Below are positions 43,400 through 51,677 of a DNA stretch of 64,000 nucleotides, piece by piece. A program made the position numbers and the translations under genes. The stretch comes from Novosphingobium umbonatum. GTDB lineage: Bacteria > Pseudomonadota > Alphaproteobacteria > Sphingomonadales > Sphingomonadaceae. A model generated the notes under the pieces. That model saw nothing but the letters and a program-made list of their open reading frames with translations, ran no database searches and had not been told where the DNA came from. The DNA lies in the NCBI RefSeq assembly GCF_004005905.1, contig NZ_SACO01000010.1:85032-149031 (forward strand), in the 5' to 3' direction. Every line of letters begins with the position of its first letter. Position 1 is the first letter of the stretch.

Positions 43400-44925
43400 G
43401 CCGTTTCTGGAAGAAGCTTGCTGGCGATAGGCGTGGCAATATCCTGACCCTTGTGGCGCTGGCGATGGTGCCGGTCAGCTTTGCGGTGGGGTTTGGCGTG
43501 GATTATGGCCGCGCGATGAAATTGCAGGCGCAGATGAATGCCGCCGCCGATGCTGCCGCGCTGGTGGCGGTGTCCTCGCCGATGATGCAGGACCTGTCCT
43601 CCACCGCGACCACGGCGGCGCAGAATGCGGCCAAGGCGATGTTCAATGCGCAAGTGGCGCGGCTGGGCTCCAAGACCTATAATCCCAACACCGACCTGTC
43701 GGTGGCGATCACCACTACCGGCACGCTCAACAATGGCCGCCGCGTGGTGGTGCAATGGCGGGCGCAGGCGACGACATGGTTCGCGCGGCTGCTGGGCACA
43801 TCGGCCTTGCCCATTTCGGGCAGCGCCAGTTCGCAGGCGATCAAGGCGCCCTATATGAATTTCTATATGGTGCTCGACACCAGCCCTTCCATGTTGCTGC
43901 CCACCACCACTTCGGGCATGACCACTATGCGCAATGCCACCAAGACCTATTCCTTCACCCCCTATGGCTGCGCCTTTGGTTGCCATATCAAGGTGCCCCA
44001 TACGGTCAGCACCGATATCCGCGATCCTTCGGGGCGTCCGGTCTGGCTGGATACGTCGGGCAATGTGTTCCGCCTGACCAGCTATAGTTCCAGCACGGCG
44101 ATAGGGCTCAATGCGGCGGGGCGTTCGGTAACGGTCACCGCTTTTCCCAATGGCTATTTTGCCGATAATTACTGGATCGCCAAGAATTTCGCCACCTATT
44201 GGGGCGTGCCCAATGTGGAGCTGCGCATCGACGCGCTGCGCACAGCGGCCCAGCAATTCATCCCCTATGCCGCAGCCCAAGCCGCCGACAAGGGCGTGAC
44301 CTACAAGCTGCAACTCTTCGCTTTTGACTATACGCGGTCGGGCGCCAGCAATGCGGTGCGCACCATCACCAGCACCATGGCCGATATGGCGACGATGAGC
44401 AGCTCGGTGGTCCCCGATTTCTATGCCCAGCAGGATTATCTGGCCTCCAACGGCTGCCCCACCAGCACATTCTGCAACAATGATGCCTCGACCAATTTCA
44501 GCTCGATGCTGACCACCATGAACACCACCATGGCGACACCGGGCGATGGCACCACGCCGTCCAACCCGCAGGAGGTGATGTTTCTGGTGACCGATGGCAT
44601 GTATGATGAAATGTCGGGCAGCACCCGCAGCTTTGCGCAATTGACCGCCGCGCATATTGCCAAGTGCAATGCGATCAAGGCGCGCGGCATCCGCATTGCG
44701 GTGCTTTATACCGAATATCATGCAGATTCGCTGATCGGGGTAAGTTGGGCGCCGACTTTGGCTGGGCCTGCCATCCCCAATATCGAGCCGCAATTGCAGG
44801 CTTGCGCCTCCACCGGATCGGATGGCTCACCGCTGGAATATAAGGTGGCGACCGACCAGAGCATATCGGACGCGCTGATCGCGCTTTTCGCGCTGACGGT
44901 GCAATCGGCCCATCTGGTGCAGTAA
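43396..44925 (+). CDS. TadG-like pilus assembly protein with von Willebrand A domain
   Basis: This 509-residue protein has a TadG/RsaF-type N-terminus (DRRGNILTLVALAMVPVSFAVGFGVDYGRA) with one membrane segment. A large extracytoplasmic region follows, with a von Willebrand A metal site (VLDTSPSM, FLVTDGMYD). Six or more cysteines in the middle (YGCAFGCH, NGCPTSTFCNN) suggest disulfides. It is the third gene of the tadE-tadE-tadG trio. A surface or pilus-tip role is inferred. Confidence 0.87.
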   Translation: MSRFWKKLAGDRRGNILTLVALAMVPVSFAVGFGVDYGRAMKLQAQMNAAADAAALVAVSSPMMQDLSSTATTAAQNAAKAMFNAQVARLGSKTYNPNTDLSVAITTTGTLNNGRRVVVQWRAQATTWFARLLGTSALPISGSASSQAIKAPYMNFYMVLDTSPSMLLPTTTSGMTTMRNATKTYSFTPYGCAFGCHIKVPHTVSTDIRDPSGRPVWLDTSGNVFRLTSYSSSTAIGLNAAGRSVTVTAFPNGYFADNYWIAKNFATYWGVPNVELRIDALRTAAQQFIPYAAAQAADKGVTYKLQLFAFDYTRSGASNAVRTITSTMADMATMSSSVVPDFYAQQDYLASNGCPTSTFCNNDASTNFSSMLTTMNTTMATPGDGTTPSNPQEVMFLVTDGMYDEMSGSTRSFAQLTAAHIAKCNAIKARGIRIAVLYTEYHADSLIGVSWAPTLAGPAIPNIEPQLQACASTGSDGSPLEYKVATDQSISDALIALFALTVQSAHLVQ

Positions 44926-44963
44926 GTCCGCCGGACCTGCTACGCTTTCACGCGACTTGACGC

Positions 44964-45905
44964 ATGGCAGGTCGGCCCTATGCCGGAGCCATGCCGTCTT
45001 CCAGCCCTTCCTCCCCGCGCCTGTCCGCGCAATCCTTGGCCAGTTTTGCCATTGTCAGCCTGATCTGGGGTTCGACATGGCTGGTGATCAAGGACCAGAT
45101 CGCGCTGAGCGTTCCGGCATGGACGGTGACGTTTCGTTTCATGCTGGCGGCTTGCGGCATGGCACTGCTGGCGGCTGTGCGGGGGGAGAGTTTGCGGCTG
45201 GCCCCGCGCGGGCTGGCCTTGGCGGTGGTGGTCGGCCTGTTCCAGTTTTGCAGCAATTTCCAGTTCGTCTATGCCGCCGAGGCCTATGTGCCCTCCGGAC
45301 TTGTCGCGGTGCTCTATGCCTTGATGATGGTGCCCAATGCGATTTTGGGGCGGATCGTGCTGGGCGCGCCTTTGCGGGGGCGGTTTCTGGCCGGATGCGC
45401 GGTGGCGATCGTCGGCATCGCGGTGTTGATCGGGCAGGAATATCATCTGCATGAGGGCGTCTCTGCCGCGCAGACGCTGCTGGGCGTGGGCCTGACCCTA
45501 TGCGGGGTGATGAGCGCGTCCACCGCCAATATCATCCAGGCCACGCCCACTGGCCGCGCCCAAGCCGTGGTGCCGATGCTGGCCTGGGCCATGCTGGCGG
45601 GCGCGGTGCTGGATGGCGCCTTTGCCTATGCCACCCATGGCGCGCCGGTCATCCCGCAAGGTTGGCGCTTCTGGGGCGGGGTCGGCTGGCTGGCGCTGGG
45701 CGGATCGGTCGCCGCCTTCCCCATCTATTTCGCCCTGATCCGCCAGATCGGCGCAGGCCGCGCGGCCTTTACCAATGTCATCACGCCGGTAGTGGCCATG
45801 GCCCTGTCCACCTTTTTCGAAGGGTATCAGTGGACTTGGCTGTCGGTGGTCGGGTCTGTGGTGGCCATGGCGGGGTTGGTGATTGCTTTGACGGGGGGGC
45901 GGTAG
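44964..45905 (+). CDS. EamA/DMT-family transporter
   Basis: This inner-membrane protein of up to 313 residues has ten hydrophobic segments in two EamA repeats. The first begins FAIVSLIWGSTWLVIKDQI, and the second repeat starts near LLGVGLTLCGVMSASTANI. Such proteins export metabolites or amino acids, but no substrate can be assigned. An ATG at 44991 is an alternative start. The stop codon lies a few bases before the doubled end of cassette B. Confidence 0.85.
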   Translation: MAGRPYAGAMPSSSPSSPRLSAQSLASFAIVSLIWGSTWLVIKDQIALSVPAWTVTFRFMLAACGMALLAAVRGESLRLAPRGLALAVVVGLFQFCSNFQFVYAAEAYVPSGLVAVLYALMMVPNAILGRIVLGAPLRGRFLAGCAVAIVGIAVLIGQEYHLHEGVSAAQTLLGVGLTLCGVMSASTANIIQATPTGRAQAVVPMLAWAMLAGAVLDGAFAYATHGAPVIPQGWRFWGGVGWLALGGSVAAFPIYFALIRQIGAGRAAFTNVITPVVAMALSTFFEGYQWTWLSVVGSVVAMAGLVIALTGGR

Positions 45906-45907
45906 GG

Positions 45908-45949
45908 TTTTGTTTTGCCTCCGGCGGGTTTTGTTTTGCCTCCGGCGGG
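45908..45949 (+). repeat. 21-bp tandem duplication at the cassette B edge
   Basis: The 21-base unit TTTTGTTTTGCC followed by TCCGGCGGG is present twice in a row, 45908-45928 and 45929-45949. The second unit is the true start of the cassette's end hairpin. Confidence 0.95.
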
Positions 45950-45987
45950 CAAAGGGCGGGGGCCCTTTGCAATCCCTTTAATGGGGT
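45935..45987 (+). repeat. Cassette B left inverted end
   Basis: Fifty-two of 53 bases match the left end of copy A; the change is in the CCCGTTA tail (CCCTTTA here). Confidence 0.85.
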
Positions 45988-46105
45988 AGGGTTTTGGTTC
46001 TGCGGTGGTGGTGCATGGGGTGTTAAGCCGCTTCGCGGGAAGGGACGAGACTTTCCAGATGCGGTGCTGTTGCGGACGATAACAGGGAATGATATTCTTT
46101 AAAGC

Positions 46106-46441
46106 ATGTTTGATCCGGTTAGCGTCATGTTCCACTGCGGAGGCTGCCATTTCTGCGGCGAGCAGGGTTCATTAGGTTTCTACCTTTGCAATGATCAACA
46201 AACACTCATCATTCTTTGCGATGAGTGTAACACGGTTTACACGGCACCCGAAAAAATAGAACAAGGTATCTATTCTTATTTGGGAAGCCCGCCTGATTAT
46301 CTGATTGAGGGGCTGGATGTTTCCGTGGTTGGAGGGCGAGATGCTACCCGCGACGAGATAAAAGCAGCGGGATGGCTCCATTACATTCAGGGACGACTTG
46401 CGTATAATGGCCGAAGATTGTGGTCGACTGCCGCATTTTAA
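46106..46441 (+). CDS. Cassette B cargo: small zinc-ribbon-like protein, unknown
   Basis: This 111-residue soluble protein has two cysteine pairs (CGGCHFCG and LCDECNTVY) that could form a zinc ribbon, then an acidic helical C-terminus. The pattern, with a CDEC-x5 aromatic segment, reminds me of small immunity-like proteins near polymorphic toxins; this is only an impression. The ATG has no ribosome-binding site, but the reading frame of the conserved 57-bp block ends in TAA three bases before it, so coupling is possible. G+C is lower than in neighbouring genes. Confidence 0.65.
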   Translation: MFDPVSVMFHCGGCHFCGEQGSLGFYLCNDQQTLIILCDECNTVYTAPEKIEQGIYSYLGSPPDYLIEGLDVSVVGGRDATRDEIKAAGWLHYIQGRLAYNGRRLWSTAAF

Positions 46442-46529
46442 GCGTCCGCTCCCCCTAACTTTCCGCACAAACCCCCGCCGCGCAGCGGCTTTCAAAACAA
46501 GCCAAAGAGCAATGTGGCCGACGAAGCGC

Positions 46530-46582
46530 CACCCATTAACGGGATTGCAAAGGGCCCCCGCCCTTTGCCCGCCGGAGGCAAA
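46530..46582 (-). repeat. Cassette B right inverted end
   Basis: This is the reverse complement of the left end of both copies, with the same hairpin and the CCCATTAACGGG tail. Confidence 0.85.
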
Positions 46583-46603
46583 AAACGCCCGCGGCAAACA
46601 AAC

Positions 46604-47422
46604 CTAAACCCCCGCTTCCTCATCCCAAATCGCCCGCAAGCCAGAGCGATAATCGCCAAACCTCGGCGCCCAGCCCAGCATACGCCGCGCCTTGCCATTG
46701 GCCACGCGGCGGTTTTCGGCATAGAAGGCGCGGCTGGCGGGGGGGACTTCTTGGGGGGAGAGCAGGGGCGGCAGCGGCAGGCCGGAGAGGCGGCAGGCTT
46801 CCTCGATCACGGCATTTTGCGGGGCGGGCAGATTGTCGGCAAGGTTGTAGGCGCCAGCTGGAGCGCCGGATTCCAGCGCCAGCAGGACGGCGCTGGCGAT
46901 GTCTTCCACATGGATGCGGCTGAAGATCTGATCGGGCAGGTCGACGCGATGGGCGCGGCCCTCGCGCAACCGGTCAAAGGCAGAGCGTCCCCCCTGCCCA
47001 TCGATAGGCGGGCCATAGATGCCGGGCAGGCGGAAGACTTGCGCGCCAAGATCCAGCCATGCGGCATCGGCCTGTGCGCGGGCGGCGCGGCGGCCGGTGC
47101 CGCCCTTGCCCACCACGGGCGCGCTTTCGTCCACCCATGCCCCGCCGCAATCGCCATAGACGCCGGTGGAGGAGAGATAGGCCAGCCTCTTGCCTTTCAA
47201 CGCATCCCCATAGGCCTCCAGCACCGGGTCTAGCCCTTGGGCAGGCGGCACGCTGGAGAGGATCGCATCGGCACCTCCGATCGCCGCCAGCACGGCGGGC
47301 GCATCGTCAAAGCGCAAGGTGCCATCGCGTCCGGTGGCGGTGATGCGCCAGCCTTGGGTAAGGGCGGCGCGGGCAATGGCCTTGCCGGTATAGCCAAGGC
47401 CGAAGATCAGCAGCTGTTTCAT
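46604..47422 (-). CDS. SDR-type NAD(P)-dependent epimerase/reductase
   Basis: This atypical short-chain dehydrogenase-like protein has 272 residues. The nucleotide loop is IFGLGYTGKAIARAA, and SSTGVYGDCGG carries the catalytic serine region; no Y-x3-K is obvious, as in the YeeZ-like group. The start ATG encodes MKQLLIFGLG; the open frame upstream of it lies antisense to pepN and is a shadow. It is convergent with cassette B and divergent from pepN. Confidence 0.85.
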   Translation of the reverse strand: MKQLLIFGLGYTGKAIARAALTQGWRITATGRDGTLRFDDAPAVLAAIGGADAILSSVPPAQGLDPVLEAYGDALKGKRLAYLSSTGVYGDCGGAWVDESAPVVGKGGTGRRAARAQADAAWLDLGAQVFRLPGIYGPPIDGQGGRSAFDRLREGRAHRVDLPDQIFSRIHVEDIASAVLLALESGAPAGAYNLADNLPAPQNAVIEEACRLSGLPLPPLLSPQEVPPASRAFYAENRRVANGKARRMLGWAPRFGDYRSGLRAIWDEEAGV

Positions 47423-47482
47423 CCGAAAAACACGTAATGCTTTTGAGTGGAAAAGGGAAATGCTTGGCGTAAAAGGGGCGCC

Positions 47483-50101
47483 ATGATGGATGCACAGAAC
47501 TCGCCCGCCGCCCCCGCTTCGCCTACCGTAATCCGCCGCGAGGATTATCAGCCGCCGGTCTGGCTGGTGCCCGAGGTAGAGCTGGATTTCCAGCTGGGGC
47601 TGGAGGAAACGCGGGTGCTGTCGCGGTTGAAGGTGCAGCGCAATCCGCAAGGGGCAGGCGATCAGGTCATCACGCTGAAAGGCGATGGGCTGGTGCCTTT
47701 GGTGGTCAGCGTGGATGATGTGGTGCGCAATGACTGGCGGATGGAGGGCGATGATCTGTTGATCGAGCTGTCCGATGATGCGCATGAGATCAGCATTGAA
47801 ACGCGGATCAGCCCTGCGGCCAACAGCCAGTTGATGGGGCTTTACGCTTCGGGCGGGATGCTTTGCACCCAATGCGAGGCCGAAGGCTTCCGCCGCATCA
47901 CGTTCCACCCCGACCGCCCCGATGTGCTCAGCATCTATCGCGTGCGGATGGCGGGGGACAAGGCGACCTTCCCCGTGCTGCTGTCCAACGGCAATCCGGT
48001 GGCCAGCGGCGAGGCGGAGAATGGCACGCATTGGGCCGAATGGCACGATCCATGGCCCAAGCCTTCCTATCTGTTTGCGCTGGTGGCGGGCGATCTGGTG
48101 GCGACGACCGACCATTTCACCACGATGGAGGGGCGGCAGGTCACGCTCAACATCTATACCCGCGCAGGGGACGAGGGGCGCACCGGCCATGCCATGCGCA
48201 GCCTGATCAATTCCATGAAATGGGACGAAGAGGCCTTTGGCCGCGCCTATGACCTTGATCTGTTCAATATTGTGGCCGTGTCCGATTTCAACATGGGGGC
48301 GATGGAGAACAAGGGGCTGAACGTCTTCAACACCCGCTATGTGCTGGCCGACCCCGAAACCGCCACCGATGGCGATTTCGACGCGGTGGAAGGCGTGATC
48401 GGGCATGAATATTTCCACAATTGGTCGGGCAACCGCATCACCTGCCGCGACTGGTTCCAGCTGAGCCTGAAGGAAGGCTTCACCGTGCTGCGCGACCAGA
48501 TGTTCAGCGCGGCGATGGGCAGCGCGCCGGTGAAACGCATCGAGGATGTGCGGGTTTTGCGCAGCGCGCAGTTCCCCGAGGATAGCGGGCCCTTGGCCCA
48601 TCCGATTCGCCCTGATTCCTATCAGGAAATCAGCAATTTCTACACGGCGACCATTTATAACAAGGGCGCCGAGGTCATCCGCATGATGCAGGTGATGGCA
48701 GGCGAAGAACGCTTCCGCGCGGGCACCGACCTCTATTTCAGCCGCCATGATGGCGAGGCGGCCACTTGCGAGGATTTCATCAAGGCGATGGAGGATGGCG
48801 CGGGGCTGGACCTGACGCAATTCCGCCTGTGGTATGCGCAGGCGGGCACGCCCAAGGTTTCGGTCCGGCTGGAGCATGGCGGCGATGTGGCGCGGCTGGT
48901 GCTGAAGCAAGAAGTGCCGGTGACGCCGGGGCAGCCGGTGAAGCAGCCGGTGCCGATCCCCTTGCGCGTGGCCCTGTTCGACCCCGCCACGGGCCAGCAT
49001 CGCGGTGAGCAGCTGGTGGTGCTGACCCAAGCGGAGGAGAGCTTCAGCTTTGAAGGCTGGGGGCAAAAGCCGGTCTTGTCGATCAACCGTGGCTATAGCG
49101 CGCCGGTGACGATCGAGGCCGATACCGGCCTTGCCGATCTGGTGTTCCTTGCCGCGCATGATGATGATCCCTTTGCCCGTTACGAGGCGATGCAGAGTCT
49201 GATGGTGCAGCATCTGGTGGCGGCGGCCAGCGGGCAGTTGGGCGATAGCGCCCGGGCCGAGGGCCGCGCCGCGATTGCGGGGGCCTTGGCGGCGATTCTG
49301 GCCGATGAGGCGCTGGATGATCTGATGCGCGGCGAATTGCTGATCCTGCCCAGCCAAGCCTATCTGTCCGAACAGATGGCGGTGGTCGACCCCGGCCTGC
49401 TCCATGCCGAGCGGGAAGGGTTGAAGGCATGGCTGGGCGAGGAATTGGCACCGGCTTTCGAGGCGCTGCATGATCGCGCCAGCGCAGTGCCTTTCGGGCT
49501 GGATGCGGCGGCCAAGGGCGCGCGCAAGGTGAAAACGCAGGCTTTGGTCTATCTGGCCGCGGGCAAGCCGGAGGAAGCGGCCATCCGCGCCGCCGCGCAA
49601 TATGATGCGGCCAGCAATATGACCGACCGCCAAGGCGCCTTGATGGTGCTATGCGGGCTGGAAACGCCTCTGCGCGATGAAAAGCTGGCGGATTTCCATG
49701 CGCGCTATGCGGGCAATGCGCTGGTGATCGACAAGTGGTTCAGCCTGCAGGCCGGATCGCTGCACAAGGATGTGTTGGCCCATGTGAAGGCCTTGGCCGA
49801 ACATCCCGATTTCACCATGCAGAACCCCAACCGCGTGCGCTCGCTCTATATGGCGCTGGCGGTCAATCCCGGCGGGTTCCACCATGCCAGCGGCGAGGGC
49901 TATCGCCTGATCGGTGATCTGATTCTGGCGCTGGACCCGATCAATGCCCAGACGGCGGCGCGTTTCGTGCCTGCCTTGGGCCGTTGGCGCCGGATCGAGC
50001 CGGTGCGCGCGGGGCTGATGAAGGCGCAGCTGGAGCGGATTGTCGCGGCGGCAGGCCTGTCGAAGGACACGTTTGAACAGGCGAGCAAGAGCCTTGGTTG
50101 A
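47483..50101 (+). CDS. pepN: Aminopeptidase N (M1 family)
   Basis: This cytoplasmic zinc aminopeptidase has 872 residues, the length of the E. coli-type PepN. It has the exopeptidase motif MGAMENKGLN and the zinc site HEYFHNW with the third ligand glutamate in LKEGFTVLRDQ. The C-terminal half is the helical solenoid. The ATG ATG pair at 47483/47486 has AGGGG upstream. pgeF follows with an overlap. Confidence 0.96.
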   Translation: MMDAQNSPAAPASPTVIRREDYQPPVWLVPEVELDFQLGLEETRVLSRLKVQRNPQGAGDQVITLKGDGLVPLVVSVDDVVRNDWRMEGDDLLIELSDDAHEISIETRISPAANSQLMGLYASGGMLCTQCEAEGFRRITFHPDRPDVLSIYRVRMAGDKATFPVLLSNGNPVASGEAENGTHWAEWHDPWPKPSYLFALVAGDLVATTDHFTTMEGRQVTLNIYTRAGDEGRTGHAMRSLINSMKWDEEAFGRAYDLDLFNIVAVSDFNMGAMENKGLNVFNTRYVLADPETATDGDFDAVEGVIGHEYFHNWSGNRITCRDWFQLSLKEGFTVLRDQMFSAAMGSAPVKRIEDVRVLRSAQFPEDSGPLAHPIRPDSYQEISNFYTATIYNKGAEVIRMMQVMAGEERFRAGTDLYFSRHDGEAATCEDFIKAMEDGAGLDLTQFRLWYAQAGTPKVSVRLEHGGDVARLVLKQEVPVTPGQPVKQPVPIPLRVALFDPATGQHRGEQLVVLTQAEESFSFEGWGQKPVLSINRGYSAPVTIEADTGLADLVFLAAHDDDPFARYEAMQSLMVQHLVAAASGQLGDSARAEGRAAIAGALAAILADEALDDLMRGELLILPSQAYLSEQMAVVDPGLLHAEREGLKAWLGEELAPAFEALHDRASAVPFGLDAAAKGARKVKTQALVYLAAGKPEEAAIRAAAQYDAASNMTDRQGALMVLCGLETPLRDEKLADFHARYAGNALVIDKWFSLQAGSLHKDVLAHVKALAEHPDFTMQNPNRVRSLYMALAVNPGGFHHASGEGYRLIGDLILALDPINAQTAARFVPALGRWRRIEPVRAGLMKAQLERIVAAAGLSKDTFEQASKSLG

Positions 50102-50861
50102 GGCTGCTGTCGAGGTCATCCGTGCCGAGGCGTTGAACGGCCTGCCCCATGGCTTTCTGGGGCGGCGCGGGGGCGTGTCGACCGGATTGGTCGCGGGGCT
50201 GAATGTCGGCCTTGGCAGCGCGGATGATCCGGCGGCGGTGGCGGAGAATCGGCGGCGGGCGGCGGCGGCTGTTTTGCCCGATGCGCGGCTCGTCACCTGC
50301 TATCAGGTGCATTCCGCGCTTTGCGTCGAGGCGGGGGAATGGGCGGATGATGCCCGCCCCCATGCCGATGCTCTGGTCACCAACCGGCGCGGGCTGGTGC
50401 TGGGGATTCTGACCGCCGATTGCGCGCCGGTGCTGTTTGCTGATGTGCAGGCGGGCGTGGTGGGCGCGGCCCATGCGGGGTGGAAAGGCGCCTTTGGTGG
50501 CATCTGCGAAGAAACCATATCCGCGATGGAGCGTTTAGGCGCCCGCCGCGAGGATATTTGCGCCGCCATCGGCCCCTGTATTGCACAAGCGAGCTATGAG
50601 GTGGACGAGGCCTTTCGTGACCGCTTTCTGGCGCAGGACAGCGCCCGCGCCATGCATTTCGTGGCGGGGCGAGAGGGGCGCTGGCAGTTTGATCTGGAAG
50701 CCTATGTGTCTGTCCGACTGGCGGAATCCGCAATCGGGCGTATCGAAAGGCTGGGTTTGGACACTTATGCGGCGCCGGATCGATTCTACTCCTTCCGCCG
50801 CTCTACCCATCGCGCAGAGCCCGATTACGGCCGCCAGATCAGCCTGATTGGCCTGCCATAA
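50094..50861 (+). CDS. pgeF: Peptidoglycan editing factor PgeF (multicopper/laccase-fold DUF152)
   Basis: This protein of about 255 residues has HGFLGRRGGVSTG near the N-terminus and the metal-binding set: QVHSALCVEA, TADCAPVLFAD, AAHAGWKGAFGG. PgeF-family enzymes remove wrongly incorporated L-serine-type residues from peptidoglycan precursors, and others act on purine nucleosides. No ATG is available; a TTG at 50094 overlapping the pepN stop is the best start, with TTG at 50073 and 50040 as alternatives. Translation is probably coupled to pepN. Confidence 0.85.
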   Translation: MVEAAVEVIRAEALNGLPHGFLGRRGGVSTGLVAGLNVGLGSADDPAAVAENRRRAAAAVLPDARLVTCYQVHSALCVEAGEWADDARPHADALVTNRRGLVLGILTADCAPVLFADVQAGVVGAAHAGWKGAFGGICEETISAMERLGARREDICAAIGPCIAQASYEVDEAFRDRFLAQDSARAMHFVAGREGRWQFDLEAYVSVRLAESAIGRIERLGLDTYAAPDRFYSFRRSTHRAEPDYGRQISLIGLP

Positions 50862-51091
50862 GCGTCTAGTTCCAAGGAACTTGTTGCGGTGCGGCGGAAA
50901 AGGGCAGAGAAAAAGGCGGTTGGCAGGGGCGGTTTTGATGTTTATCAATCCCAAAAAAGCCCACAACCCTATGGAGCGTTTCGTAGGAGAGTGTGGGACG
51001 AGGGGATACCTGAGTTACCTGCTTTCAAAATAATGGGCATTGACGTTTCTGCGGCCCGCAGAAGTGATTTGGTGCAAGGCAAGGGGCAACC

Positions 51092-51667
51092 ATGACAGAC
51101 ACTGCTGTTGCTGATAATCCCGCACAATCCGGACCGGAGTCCGGAGACGGTGTGCGTCGGCGGGATTTCATTTATGTCGCCGCCACCAGCGCGGCAGGGG
51201 TAGGCGCAGCCAGCGTCCTGATCCCGCTGGTCAGCCAGATGGCGCCTTCGGCGGACGTTCTGGCCGAAAGCTCGACCGAATTGGACATTGGTTCGATTCA
51301 GCCCGGGCAGGCTATCAAGGCCGTGTTCCGCAAACAGCCGGTGTTTGTCCGCCGTCTTACGCCCAAGGAAATTGCCGAGGCGAAAGCTGTGCCGGTCGAC
51401 TCTTTGCGCGATCCGCAAAGTCTGGAAGACCGCACCAAGAAGGGCAAGGAAGAATGGCTGATCACCATGGGCGTCTGCACCCATCTGGGCTGTGTGCCTT
51501 TGGGCACCGGTGAAGGTGAAGTGAAGGGCGAGTTTGGCGGCTATTTCTGCCCCTGCCATGGTTCGGTTTACGATACCGCCGCCCGCATCCGCAAAGGCCC
51601 CGCTCCCAAGAATCTGGAAGTGCCGCCTTATGAATTCACCTCCGACACAGTCGTGAAGATCGGTTGA
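51092..51667 (+). CDS. petA: Ubiquinol-cytochrome c reductase Rieske iron-sulfur subunit
   Basis: This 191-residue Rieske protein of the bc1 complex has a twin-arginine-type N-terminal segment ([20 protein letters not shown]) that both targets and anchors it. The [2Fe-2S] boxes are CTHLGC and CPCHGS. It is the first gene of petABC, ten bases before petB. The 230 bases upstream hold the operon promoter; no other gene is supported there. Confidence 0.96.
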   Translation: MTDTAVADNPAQSGPESGDGVRRRDFIYVAATSAAGVGAASVLIPLVSQMAPSADVLAESSTELDIGSIQPGQAIKAVFRKQPVFVRRLTPKEIAEAKAVPVDSLRDPQSLEDRTKKGKEEWLITMGVCTHLGCVPLGTGEGEVKGEFGGYFCPCHGSVYDTAARIRKGPAPKNLEVPPYEFTSDTVVKIG

Positions 51668-51677
51668 GGACGACGCC

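Larger units (their letters stand above)
45935..46582 (+). mobile_element. Repeat-bounded gene cassette, copy B (648 bp)
   Basis: It has the same plan as copy A: left end 45935-45987, conserved 57-bp block 46022-46078 (51 of 57 bases identical to A, no gap), a different carried gene, and right arm 46444-46582 beginning two bases after the stop codon. The outer ends are inverted repeats of about 53 bases with the hairpin at 45949-45970. It lies in the convergent gap between the EamA transporter and an SDR gene, the same kind of site as copy A. Confidence 0.8.

Noticed and set aside
45500..46102. Plus-strand frame that joins the EamA gene shadow to the cassette B block
   Set aside because: No start codon within the cassette and the upstream part is a shadow of the transporter gene; only the conserved 57-base block is of interest.
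47423..49633. Long minus-strand extension upstream of the SDR gene
   Set aside because: The frame runs antisense through pepN. The SDR start MKQLLIFGLG is clear at 47422, and the upstream part is a His/Gln/Arg-rich shadow.
50848..51033. 61-codon frame between pgeF and petA
   Set aside because: No ribosome-binding site; it overlaps the pgeF end, and the segment should be the petABC promoter region.
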